64,000 bases of DNA, from the NCBI GenBank assembly GCA_035771175.1, contig CM069604.1:17609115-17673114 (forward strand), read 5' to 3'. Positions 11,303 to 22,369 of this stretch are shown here, in pieces. A model generated the notes under the pieces. The model was not told the origin of the DNA. It did no database searches and saw only the letters and a program-made list of their open reading frames with translations. The stretch's first letter is position 1. Every line of letters starts with the position of its first letter. This DNA is from Paratinospora sagittata (taxonomy: Eukaryota > Streptophyta > Magnoliopsida > Ranunculales > Menispermaceae). The position numbers and the translations under genes are program-made.

Positions 11303-12683
11303 CTAGGCTTTCGTCTGAGCACATATCACAATCTCATCTGAAGAGGTAGCACATATACTTATCACTGTAGCCGCCTCAAGTAGTCTCCACTCCGGAGACA
11401 TCTGGCGCGCCATTATAACTGTCTCTACCCTCTTCCTGCTCAACTCATCAGCCACCACATTAGCCTTACCAGGATGGTATTCCAATGTAAAATCATAGTC
11501 CTTCAGGAGTTCTAACCACCTTCTCTGCCTCATTCAATTCTTTCTAAGAAAACAAATACTTGAGGCTCTTGTGGTCAGAATACAAGGTGAACTTCTCACC
11601 ATAGAGATAATGCTTCCAAATCTTCAAAGCGAAAACCACTGCGGCCAGTTCTAAGTCATGAACATGATAGTTCTTCTCATGCACCCTCAACTGCCTCGAT
11701 GCATAAGCAGTGACCCTATCCTTCTACATCAACACACACCCTAAACCGATACGAGAGGCATCGGTATAGATAACCAACTCCTGACCAGGCTCTGGTAGAA
11801 TCAATACTGGCTCAGATGTCAATCTCTTTTTTAGCTCTAAAAAGGCATTCTCACACTCATCCGCTCACACAAAGGGCACATCCTTCTGGGTAAGCCTAGT
11901 AAGAGGTGCAGCCAACTTAGAAAAGCCTTGCACAAACCTCCTGTAATAACCTGCTAAACCCAGAAAGCTCTTGATCTCGGTCACTGTGGTAGGTCTAGGC
12001 CAACTGATAATGGCTTCGACCTTGCATGCATCAACAAAAATCCCCTCTGAACTTACCACATGACCCAAGAATCTCACCTCGGTGATCCAAAATTCATACT
12101 TACTCAGCTTCGCATACAATCTATGCTCTCTCAGAGTCTGCAAAGTCACTCTGAGGTGTTCCTCATGCTCAGCCTGAGTCTTGGAACACACCAGTATGTC
12201 ATCAATGAAAACAATGACAAACTTATCCAGATACTGCCTAAAAACTCTTTGCATCAGGTCCATGAACATCGTCGGTGCATTAGTCACACCAAAAGGCATC
12301 ACAAGAAACTCATAATGTCCATATCGGGTCCTGAAAGCTGTCTTAGGCACATCTTCATCCTTGATCCTCAGTTGATGATAACCGGAACGCAGATCAATCT
12401 TCGAGAAGAATCTCGCTCCCTTCAGTTGGTCAAACAGATCATCGATCCTCGGGAGAGGATACTTATTCTTAATGGTCACTCTATTGAGTTGGCGGTAGTC
12501 AATACACAACCGTAAACTCCCATCTTTCTTTTCGAGGAAAAGAATTGGAGCTCCCCAAGGTGACACACTTGGGCTAATGAAGCCCTTAGCGAACAACTCC
12601 TTAAGCTGTTTCTACAACTCAATCAGCTCAACCAGTGCTATTCGATATGGTGCCATGGAGACAGGCTTCATACCAGGGACCAG
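11303..12683 (-). pseudogene. Chromovirus reverse transcriptase and RNase H
   Basis: The best-preserved coding block of this element. An open 243-codon piece (11865-12596) covers the RT fingers and palm: [54 protein letters not shown] (catalytic FIDD), [11 protein letters not shown] and [13 protein letters not shown]. RNase H follows with VIYTDASRIGLG, the [25 protein letters not shown] region and [10 protein letters not shown]. It shifts frame near 11540 and continues as RRWLELLKDYDFTLEYHPGK and VVADELSRK at 11303-11533. Stops and one frameshift make it inactive. Close relatives lie at 31367-32868 (minus) and 62626-64000 (plus). Confidence 0.9.
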
Positions 12684-13392
12684 CTATATAATAAAGTCGA
12701 TTTCCCTCTTCGGAGGCAATTTGGGAAGGTCTAAAGGAAACACATCGGGAAAATCTCTTACTACAAGGATGTCCTCAAGTCTCATCCCACTGGTCTCATT
12801 ATCCTTTGGCACTATCCCAGCTAAGATCTCTCTGTCTCCATCAGTTACCAATCTACCTCTGGTGATTGGTTGGTTCGATGCTCTCCCTTGCAATGTGAAC
12901 TCAGAATGGCCAGGGATTTGGAAAATGACTCTCTTCGCAAAGAAACAATCACTGCATGGTATGCGGCGAGCCAATCCATTCCAAGGATTGCATCAAACCT
13001 AAGGAACTCTGGGACTCTAAGGTCCACGGGCATCTCAAAGTCCCCAACTCTCACTACACAGTGCTCACAAACCAAGTTTGGTAGATTCTCTCCCCAGCTA
13101 CAGTACTCACAACTAACCATGTACTAGCTCTAACGGAAGTCAAAAACAATCTATCTACCATGCATCCAGATATGAAAGACAAAGTAGATCCAGCATCAAA
13201 TAAAACATGCACCGAAACATCACAAATATGAAGAATACCTTCCACTAAGGTCCTCGATGCAGCTAGATCTGGCTCGGTGGCTGCCTTGGCAATCTCTCTC
13301 CCACTAGATTGCTGCACTGTACCCGGAGATGCCAACGGTGGGCTCGGACACTCAAACCTCATGTGACCCGGCTGACCACACCTATAACACAA
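12684..13392 (-). pseudogene. Zinc knuckle and aspartic protease of the chromovirus
   Basis: The segment starts with a CCHC knuckle (CYRCGQPGHMRFECP, 13345-13392) that ends gag. A retroviral-type protease follows with the active-site box VLFDAGSTLSFIS (13200 region) and the second conserved strand FDAILGMDWLAAYHAVI (about 13000). Between 12974 and 12684 the protease-RT linker is seen (LEDILVVRDFPDVFPLDLP). Two frameshifts, near 13060-13120 and 12850-12970, split the frame; each piece overlaps its neighbour in another frame. Confidence 0.85.
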
Positions 13393-14569
13393 GAATTGAG
13401 CTCTCGGAGCAGTAGACCCTGACTGTGATGCAGCCCCATTTCCACCTCTGCCTCTGCCTCGACCTCGGGATGACTGCGAAAGTGGTGGCCTCTATGCCTG
13501 GCTGGCCACTGGGGTAGAAGGTACTGTGAATGGCGAAGATCTGACACCAGTCAGGACATGAGATGCCCCACTCTGAGCACCCTCAGACTGTGCCCCCATC
13601 AAAAACTTCCTCTTTTTCCCCTATTTCCTCTCCTTTAGGAGTTCTTCCCACCTGCCTAGGCCTGAAATTGCTGAGGTGCCTGAACAGCGGGTCTCGCATG
13701 TCCCTCAATGTGCTCATGTAGCTCAAACTGTACATCCCTCGTGGTCACTTTCCTGAACTCGGCCATGTCAGTCACTGACAAGGCCTGCCTGATAGCTGGC
13801 CTCAATCCCAACATGAACTGTGTGATCCGGTCCTCAGTCGAATGTACTAGGCCTGGAGCATGAGCAAACAACTACATGAACTTGATCTCGTACTGACGAA
13901 CAGTCATGGTATCCTGCTTAAGGTTCATGAACTCATGCCTCTTCTTCAGCCTCTCGGTAGCAAGAACATAGGCTTCAAGAAATAGTTGTCTGAAAGACTG
14001 CCAACTTTGAACTGTGCCTCGGTTCTTCAATACAGATGTCCACCAATCATCTGCATCACCCTCCAGCATGTGGGTAGAACAGAGCACCTGAGCCTCCTCA
14101 TCAAGGCTAAGAGTCCTAGTAATCTTCTCCACATTCTTCAGCCAATCCTCTGCCTTCTTCAGTTCCGCTCCCCCGTAGAACTTCTCAGGCTTCAGCTTCA
14201 TGAATTTATCTACCATCCTGATCTCATGGTCTGAAGGGCTTCTAGCTGGAATCGGAATTGGGGCAAGTGTAATCTCTGGCTGTGGTGCAGCTATAGGGGG
14301 CTCGACTGCATCCTCATCTCTTATAGGGTCAGCCTCAACCTCACCAACACCATCCTCTTAGGATACAACTGGAGTGGTTGTTGTGTTGCGGTCTCGGTCC
14401 TCCTGACCAGCTCCTGAATCTGAGTTGTCTGAGCGGCCATCAAACGACCCTGTGTAGCAACAAGTTCTTCCAGCCTCTTCATTCGATTGTCTTCCTCAGA
14501 TGAATCCATGTGTGGTTGTCTTCTTTCGCTTCTCCTCATGACTCTGAGAAACACAACACAAACAACCAA
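13393..14569 (-). pseudogene. Chromovirus gag (matrix/capsid part)
   Basis: Gag begins near 14540 with a short acidic, coiled-coil-prone N-terminus (EEDNRMKRLEELVATQGRLM). After a frameshift it continues at 13872-14216 with the retrotransposon-gag fold: GGAELKKAEDWLKNVEKI, DADDWWTSVL, FRQLFLEAYV and RQYEIKFM. An in-frame stop (13872-13874) is followed by HAPGLVHSTEDRITQFMLGLRP and RQALSVTD. The region to 13393 is basic, Arg/Gly-rich linker in shifted frames. It would form the virus-like particle and package RNA. Confidence 0.85.
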
Positions 14570-14770
14570 TCATTCACATGTTCATCCAAGTAATACTCCT
14601 AAAGCCTCATAACTACCCATAATATGTAATACACACAGAAAATAGAGTAGTAAGACTTTTAAGTTATCATTTAAGCTTTTAATCACCTAAAGCTCTCAAC
14701 TCGATCAATCTAGGTCAAAGTCTCTAAGTCTAGATCAAACCTAATAAACATAGGTTCTAATACCAACTGT
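14570..14770 (-). promoter_or_regulatory. 5' leader and primer-binding site of the chromovirus
   Basis: Untranslated leader between the 5' LTR and gag. The PBS lies at 14753-14766; on the minus strand it reads TTGGTATTAGAACC, complementary (with two changes) to the 3' end of plant initiator tRNA-Met (TGGTATCAGAGC). It starts a few bases inside the LTR terminus ...GGGTCACA. Confidence 0.85.
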
Positions 14771-17303
14771 TGTGACCCACACCCCAGACCGCCAGCCCTC
14801 ATGGATCGATTTGCAAAAGTGCTGGGGTGAAACGTCCGGCATAGGCATCCACAACCACCTCAAATCATCTCATGAAATGATTGGGACCCTACAAGCCTCA
14901 ACGAGACTGTCCATAGAGTCCCCAAAATTTTTATTTTTTTTTTGAAACCACATCAACCTGATAGACTTAGCAATTCTAATATCATGACATGTACATCCAC
15001 ATGAATCAACAAGATATAATCTCCCAATGAACAAGGCAATAATCATAAAGATCATATTAGTCCCCAAATGAACCTAAGACAATGATCCTTAAATAAAACA
15101 TACAACCATGATCACAAAAGTCCTCAATTAAACCCAAATTAGTCTAAGGCAACATGCCTAGACCCATCATCAAATCCAAGTCCAAGGCATAGCCAAATAC
15201 ATCAAAATCAAGGGCACAAGGCCAATATACATCAACATAGCATAATACAACACAAACCTTCTCACCATCTAGGTTTAACAAGTATTATATTAATTACATA
15301 TGTATTAAAATAAGCATAACATATACATATGAAAAAGACATCCATCCATACACATCAAACCTAGACTCACGTCAGGATGTCCCTAACTTTGGCAATGGCT
15401 AGGTCCTCAAGCAAATGCAATACCCTTGCCTTTACCCTTATCAGTAGAACCTGAAAAGAGAGTGAGAGTGTGAGCCAACGGTGCCCAGTGAATAGTATTC
15501 AATTATGCCATCAATTATACATCAATAAAGTCATATATGCACATGCATGAAATTATGCTCATAAGTATGTGAAACATAAAACACATGATAAAATAAGCAT
15601 CAATCATTTTCATGCACATTTAAAAACTCCACCGACCCTTAGATATATTTACAAATCGTAGGTCAGTCCTCCATCTTGGAGTATGACTTGCATCCTAGGG
15701 TCGTCTCATTCTGATCATTTCACTTTCAACCTAAGTGAAATGATAATACCAGCGGGGCATTACATACACAACCATCATGGGTCATCTTATCTTGATCGTT
15801 CACTTCCAGCCTAAGTGGAATGATCCTGCCAGCAGGGTATTACATACACAATCGCCATTGGTCATCTCATCCTGATCATCCACTTTCAGCCTAAGTGACA
15901 TGATCCTACCAGCAGGGTATTAAATACTCAACCGCCATTAAGGTATGTTGGCTTCATACCCCTAACCTTCGTTTATAGAAGATTCTACCTCAACCCTCTA
16001 GAAAACGTAGCTTGGCAACATGCACAAGCTTCCTAGGAACACCTAGGGAACTTAGGTTGGAACACCAAGCTTCTAGAGTTTCAATGCATGTCATTTTAAA
16101 ACATATTAAACACATGCATTTCTTAATGATATTTCATGACATTCAACGTACAAGTATAATTTAATATGATGGCACAAGTGATAAACAAAATGAACAACTA
16201 CTCAAAACCAATGCCAAGCAAGCAAAGCTATCCACGCACGACCTACATGAATCCCAATGCAAAACAAGATCCTGTAAACCATAGATTCATGAACATGTAT
16301 CAATTATCATGACCATCCATACATAGACACACTAATCATGATCAAGTCCTTATTCAATAAGTCCACCATGAGTCTCTCATCTCATGATCAACCTCGACAT
16401 CTCTGCCAAGCCACGGATAAGGCTAATTCTCAAAAACTAAGACAATCACTTAGTCTAGGTCATTCAATCTTAACACAAGTCTAAACCATTCAAAATCATG
16501 CAAGATTGATCATAATCAAGTCAATTCCTCAATTCAAATCAATACATGGCATATGACCTAATTTGGGGAAAATCTCTACAATAGGCATAGGGCCAAATTG
16601 CACTAAGTCATACAAAATTAACATAGGTTCAAACATTCTAAACCCATGATTCCACTCAATTTATGCCCAATTAGATAATCCCCAAGTCAGTTTAATCAAT
16701 TGACTTGGTTTAGGTCAAAAGCCCCAATTTGGGCAAAATCTCCAAAATCAAGCCCTAGGCTGATTTTACACTACAACTAGGTTTTCGATTGAAAAAAATA
16801 CTAAACACCACCATCAATCAACTAGAATCAGCCATTTATTCAACATAGTTCACATGTAATCCCAACCGAAATCCCTAAGTTCGACTTTTAGGGTTTAGGT
16901 CTTTTACACTAGATCTACCCATTTCTTGCTAGAAATTGGGAAAAATTGTGTCATTGGGTTCCAAATCTACCAAGGGACCCAAATCAGTAGCATACACCAT
17001 GTCCCTAAGAGTTTCACACGAAACCCTTTACACCATCAAAAACGTGGTGAAGTTCATGCAAAGAGCGAAAATCAGCCAACCTTAGGTTAGGGAACACCCA
17101 AACCCGTGACCCATGGAGAAAAGTACACCATTAGAAAGCTTACTCTCACCTTCAATGGTGATTTCATAGAGAAAAATGGAGAAAAACACTTACTTTCGGG
17201 TGTAAATGGTGAAAATTTCCCGTGGAAACCCTAGCTTTCCTCCCTTCTTCCTTCTCCAATTCGTTCTTGGCACATATGGAAAGAGTAGCAACCTTTTCCC
17301 TCC

Positions 17304-18967
17304 TTTTTTTTTTAAGCTATAACAAACAAATAAAATACCTAAATTAAGACCAAAATTACTTAAAAATGGTATTAATAAAAGTAAAATTGGCACCTTCCCC
17401 GGCAACTGAGCCAAAAACTTTATCGGGTAAATTTTAAATTCGCAAGCGTACGAATTATCAAGTTATAATACCCATGGTGAGAGGGTTATTGTATCCACAG
17501 AGAAGGTCATTTTACTAATCTTAATTCCCAATTCTGCAATGACTAGTGATTTTATCTAGGTGATAAAAGTTGAGTGAATTAAATGATAAAATGCAAATTA
17601 AACAAAGGCAAATAAAAACAAACAAGATAAATGGAAATTGGAGAGAAATCAATGGATTTATAGTTCTAGAATTTAGATCTCACTATGTTGTCTCTCATGA
17701 TTTCTAATAATTGTGTTAATGAATTAATTTTTGGAATTTATAAATCCTGAATCCTTTTTCGTTCAAACCCCTCTCTCGAGTGATAGCTTAAATATCTACT
17801 CTCAATCTATCAATTCCCTCTCTCGAGTGATAAACCTTTAGATCAAGAATGGCTTAGGTTCTATGATTCATTTTAATGGATTTCAAAGGGTTTTGTAGGT
17901 CTCTTGACTCAATACTCTACCCTAGGTTACAAAACTCTCGCTCTAATTTCGATAACACCTATCTCGAGTATAAGAAACCAAATCTAAGTTCATTCAAAGA
18001 GTGATCAGCAATTTGAAAGCATTAAGCATGGAGAATCATAAATAAACCCAAAAGATTGCTCAAAAACACAATCACAATGGCTCAATCACAAGATACAACA
18101 AACCTAAATCAAAACTATAGATTATCTATTTAGATCATAATCAAATCCATAAATACAAGAGAGAGAGTTAAAGAAGAAAACATGGAAACAAACTAAGATT
18201 AAAAGATAAATGAAGAAACCCCTTTTGTTAATGGTGGACTTTCCTTCTTCTTCTTGTCTCAAACCTGCAACTTTTCTTCTTCTTCAATCCTTCACTTGCC
18301 TCTCCTTCAAAACCCTAACCTAATCTATTCTATTCTATGCTACTCTACAGCTACTTCACTCTCTCTAAACTAAGATAAGATGGATCCTCCTCATAAAACC
18401 CTAAAAAGCCAATTTATAAATCAAAATGCAAAAGACCGAAACAGCCCCTAATCTCATCTCTCTCACCAAATTGTAGCGTCGCGACACTACTTCTCGTTCT
18501 CTCTCTCAATACGACGCCCAGAACATTTCTTCTGGTCTTCAATTTTTGGGACTTTCTGGGACTTTGCCATTTTTTTGGCTCTTATGTAGCTCTTCCTTTG
18601 CAACATGTTCTCATCACCGTTTGATCCACATTCAAAGCTCTTTATTTAACTACAAAATAAAACACAAAACACAAGTAAATGATTTATGTTATATGCAAGT
18701 GTGTATTAACATGTATAATTCTATATGCACTATGTATAGCTCGTAAAATATTGACAAAATTAATATTAAAAGGATGCAATTGACTAGCCTAATGTATTTT
18801 ATTAATGAAAATCACTAAAACTAACTTATAAAACTCTTAAAAATATCTAAATGAACCTAAAACACTAAATGAACTAATTAATGCAAATATATCTAAAAAC
18901 TAACTAAATGTACCTAAAAACCTATGAAATTAACATATAAAATACTAATCTAAAACTGAACTTATCA
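17304..18967 (-). mobile_element. Nested Athila-like LTR plus leader with poly(T) end
   Basis: A foreign 1.66-kb segment sits inside the chromovirus LTR. On the minus strand it starts exactly with TGATAAGTTCAG at 18967 and has LTR features (TATA-like tttataaattgg near 18415). It ends as an LTR near 17421 after 'cgtacgcttgcgaattt', then has a PBS-like TGGCTCAGTTGCCGGGGA (17396-17413) close to the tRNA-Asp type. About 90 more bases of leader end in an A-run (plus-strand T10 at 17304-17313). It is flanked by direct repeats of 12-20 bp, AGTAGCAACCTT..., at 17284 and 18968, much longer than an integrase target duplication. Confidence 0.75.
17396..17413 (-). promoter_or_regulatory. tRNA-Asp-type primer-binding site in nested insertion
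   Basis: The minus strand reads TGGCTCAGTTGCCGGGGA, two changes from the TGGCGCCGTTGCCGGGGA PBS used by Athila-type gypsy elements, and lies a few bases inside the LTR end. Confidence 0.7.
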
Positions 18968-19613
18968 AGTAGCAACCTTTCTCTTTTTTATACACTGAAA
19001 GTGGCCATTTTTTACCAAAAACCTGCCCGAAAAATGGATTAGTGCTCTCCTGATCAGTGCAGGAGCGTCCTCCCTTTTGCCCAAAACACTCATTTTTCAT
19101 TTCGCTACTACGCACTCAATACACATCGGAATTTTGCGTATGACCACACGTTTTTTATGTAAAAATGTGTTCCGGGCTCGTTTCTAATAGCCCCAGGTAC
19201 ATTTGATGCACCAATAATTAATTATCTTTTAATCAACTCATATACACTACATACTCCATTGTAAATGTCATATTTACCATGTGTTGAAGTACAACCTTCC
19301 CATATATCAAAGGTGCATTAAATGAGGACATTTAATGGAGTCTTTTCAATAAGTCACAAGTCAAGATGATGACTTGATCAACAAGTTACTTATGTGAAAC
19401 TTCTCCAACAAGCCATTCACAATAGTATTAATATGGCAAATGATATTAATAACAATAATAACACCAACACCACTAATAATACTTTCTTTTATATAAGCAA
19501 TAATCACACATCAAACATAAAAACATAGATACCAAGGCGAGCACATAGAGTTTGGGCAAAAATGCAAATGGGTTATGGGCTAGATGAAATGATTTCTAGG
19601 GCGCTACATTTCA

Positions 19614-20589
19614 TCTTTCAGTGCCTTTTCCACTTTAATTGGTTCAAATTGTGATACAAAAGCAACAAGCTCCTGATCTTTTTGAATTGAAGCTCTAGTG
19701 GATACACCCTTTTGTGGATCTCCTAAAATTTGATCTTGGGAAAGACCTTGAAGTAGTCTAGAATTTTTAGAAGGTTCTAAAAATGGTTCAGGTTCAAGAT
19801 CTATAACCTTGGTTGTCTTGGGTTCATCGTCATCAAAATTTAATTACTTACGTTCATCCTCAAGCCTTTTCTTATTAACACTTTCATCAAAATTTACATG
19901 AATTGATTCTTCTACAGTTTGATTAGATTTGTTGAAGACTTTTAGGCTCTACTGTGAGAAAAATACCTTAAGAATATTCTTATGTCTGATTTAGGTTCAA
20001 AATTATCTAAATTGTCTTTATTATTAAGAATAAAACATCTACATCCGAATACTCGGAAGTAACTGATGTTGGGTGCTCTACCCTTCCATAGTTCATATGG
20101 AGTTTTATTCAAATATTTTCTGATCAGAACACGGTTCACCACATAGCAGGCAATGTTTATAGCTTCACCCCAAAAATAATTTGCAGTGTTATACTCATTA
20201 AGCATGGTTCTACACATCTCCTGCAGAATTCTATTCTTTCTCTCAACTACACCATGTTGTTGTGGTGTCCTAGGGGCTGATAGATGGTGAGTGTAACCTT
20301 CATTGTTACAAAATTCTTCGAGATTTTTATTGACAAATTCACCACCTGTATCACTCCTAATTATGTTGATTTTGTAACGCTTCTCATTTTCGACTCTCTT
20401 ACAGAATTTTATAAATGTTTCACATGCATCAGATTTATGAGCTAATAGAAATACCCATGTGAATCGAGTAAAGTCATCAACTATCACAAACACATATGAT
20501 TTACCACCTAAGCTTTGAGTTTTGGTTGGTTCGAAAAGATCCATGTGAATCAGTTCGAGAGCTCTAGAGGTTGATTGATGCCTCTTGCT
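19614..20589 (-). pseudogene. SIRE-type copia integrase (interrupted gene, 5' side)
   Basis: The 200-codon open piece 19942-20544 is the integrase core: MDLFEPTKTQS with the first Asp, VIVDDFTRFTWVFLLAHKSD, NIIRSDTGGEFVN (second Asp), HLSAPRTPQQHGVVERKNR (catalytic Glu) and FGCRCFILNN. It ends at FLRYFSHSRA and is followed by degraded linker sequence to 19614, where the 13-kb chromovirus interrupts it. The remainder of the polyprotein is at 5106-6577. The catalytic D,D,E residues are all present. TTTCA at 19609-19613 is the right copy of the chromovirus target duplication. Confidence 0.9.
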
Positions 20590-20595
20590 CTTAAA

Positions 20596-21244
20596 TTATG
20601 ATTGGGTATACTTACCAAGTTGACATAGTTCACATACCTTGTCATTTGAGTAAGTTCCTTTCGAAATGCCCTTCGCAAGATCATGTTTGACAATTCTAGA
20701 TATGTTATCCATATTAACATGAGCTAATCTCCTATGCCATAACCATGCATCATTACAAAAGATAGCACTTAAATATGTTACATTTTGTTTCTTCACGTCA
20801 TTAAAGTTTGTGCAATACACATTCTTAATTCTAGATGTCATGAATGCAATAGTTTATCAGCATGCTTGACTGTGCACCTATTTGCTTCAAATGAAATGTC
20901 ATAACCATTGTCACATAATTGACTTATGCTCTAGAGATTATGCTTCAGCCCTTTACATAAAGTACATCAGATATGGATAGAAAATCGTTACCAATAGTTC
21001 TTATGCCTTCAATGTCACCTTTGATGTCATCTCCGAAAGTGACTTTTCCTCCTTTCTTCTTTTTAGGGCTCAGAAATTTAAATTTATCTCCAGTCATATG
21101 CCTTGAGCAGCCACTGTCTATATACCATATATCTTCATTTTTTTCATATCTACACAACATAAAATACTTTTGACTTTGGTACCCATGCAAGTTTGGGTCC
21201 ATGCATGTTAGCTTCAGTAAGAACAGATTTTTCAATCCATGCAT
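20596..21244 (-). pseudogene. SIRE-type copia protease and GAG-pre-integrase domain
   Basis: At 20945-21244 the frame shows the copia protease box WYIDSGCSRHMTGDKFKF, then VTFGDDIKGDIEG and SISDVLYVKG, after which a stop occurs. At 20596-20841 it resumes with the pre-integrase zinc finger (AWLWHRRLAHVNMDNIS ... CELCQLGKYTQS). The active-site DSG is intact. It matches the plus-strand remnant at 1707-2345 closely, showing that both copies belong to one family. Confidence 0.88.
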
Positions 21245-21786
21245 ATTTCTTCTTCTTTCTACTTAAGACATTACATCTAAGTATGGTATGAACTTCCTTA
21301 TGAAATTTTTGGCATGTTGGTTGTTTAGTCAGTAAGGTATTGTATTCCTTTTATTTCGACCCATGAGTACAGCCTAAGCCAGTTTTGTCTAATGCACATC
21401 TTTGTAATCCTAGCATCATGTCGAATAACTTTTGACCATTTGTGAATTTAGTCATAGTGCAGTTCAAGTCTTCCTTTTCCTTTCTAAGAGTTTCAATTTT
21501 CAATTTTTAATTTCCCAACAACTTTCTTAAGTTGTTCATTGTCTAGAAACATTTCATCTAGCTCTTCTTGTTGGAATTTTATTTCCTCAAGAGCTTCTTC
21601 AAGACTATGCTTGAGCTATTCATTTTTCTTGGTCTCTTTACTAAGTTTTGTCTTAAGTTCCTGAATATGAGCATATAGCTCATTAAGTTTGTCAATGGGT
21701 TCAGATTTTACCTCGGTGTTTGCCATTAAGCACAGTGCAGCAGTGTGATCTGAATCTGCTTCATCTTCGCTTGAACTTGAATCATC

Positions 21787-22281
21787 TCATGTAGCTTTGA
21801 GAACTTTCTTGTCCTTTTTATATGAGCTTGAGTTCTTTTTATATTTAGTGGAACATTCTCTCTTTACATGACCTGGTTTGTTACAACCGTAACAAATTAA
21901 CTCTACAAGTTTAGACTCGGGTTTTTTTCCTTTGTGGAACCTTGAGTAAGAGCTATTTTTGCTCTTTTTCCTAAGCAACTTGTTAAACTTTCTAGACAAC
22001 ATAGCCATGTCAACTTCTGAGTCTGAATCATTTTCAGAATCAGTTTCAACGTTGAGGGCAATAGATTTCTTTTCTTTTTCCTCAACTTTGATCGGGCTCA
22101 TCTTATCTTTTAACTTCATTTCATGAACCATCAATGAACCGCATAGTTCATCAAAAGTATATTCAGCCAGATTCTTGGCTTCTTCAATGGCTATGGCCTT
22201 GGGTTCCCATGCTCTGGGTAGGCCTCTTAGAAATTTTCTAACAGTTTCTTCTTGGTCATAGATTTTTCCTAGGTTCTTCAT
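21787..22281 (-). pseudogene. SIRE-type copia gag C-terminal half with zinc knuckle
   Basis: A 164-codon open frame. Residues 1-60 match the end of the copia gag (UBN2-like) domain: QEETVRKFLRGLPRAWEPK, AEYTFDELCGSLMVHEMKL. Residues 80-110 are acidic and Lys/Ser-rich, and residues 128-141 form a CCHC knuckle (CYGCNKPGHVKREC). The N-terminal half of gag is degraded to the right (to about 22330), where an LTR fragment replaces it. Between this piece and the protease (21245-21786) the minus strand still encodes a coiled-coil-like gag spacer with stops (weak). Confidence 0.85.
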
Positions 22282-22369
22282 CTCGTTTTAATGATTGCAA
22301 ACAACATACCTGTAATATCTAATCTCTTTGACATAGATGTTTCAGTGCTAACTTGATATATTTAATGGA

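Larger units (their letters stand above)
6583..19608 (-). mobile_element. Complete nested chromovirus (Ty3/gypsy), 13.0 kb, TSD TTTCA
   Basis: An LTR retrotransposon on the minus strand with two LTRs (6583-9812 and 14771-19608) around gag-pol. It is flanked by perfect 5-bp target duplications TTTCA at 6578-6582 and 19609-19613, and it interrupts the SIRE pol just where the integrase-RT linker runs. LTR termini on the minus strand are TGTAGC... and ...CACA. Gene order on the minus strand is gag, protease, RT, RNase H, integrase, chromodomain, as in chromoviruses. Several frameshifts and stops make it non-autonomous. The 5' LTR is longer than the 3' LTR because of a later insertion at 17304-18967. 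Confidence 0.92.
14771..19608 (-). mobile_element. 5' LTR of the chromovirus, enlarged by a nested insertion
   Basis: Homologous to 6583-9812 along its length, with scattered substitutions and small indels. Without the insertion at 17304-18967 it would be about 3.17 kb, matching the 3' LTR. Compared with the 3' LTR, it lacks two 19-bp CpG-rich repeat units (CAGCACATGAGCGYCMTCC) next to the GAGCGTCC block at 19060-19080. It contains the same three-copy 80-bp hairpin array at about 15695-15940. No genes. Confidence 0.9.

Noticed and set aside
12060..13127. Plus-strand open frames of 85-151 codons
   Set aside because: They are antisense shadows of the minus-strand protease and RT, which show clear catalytic motifs.
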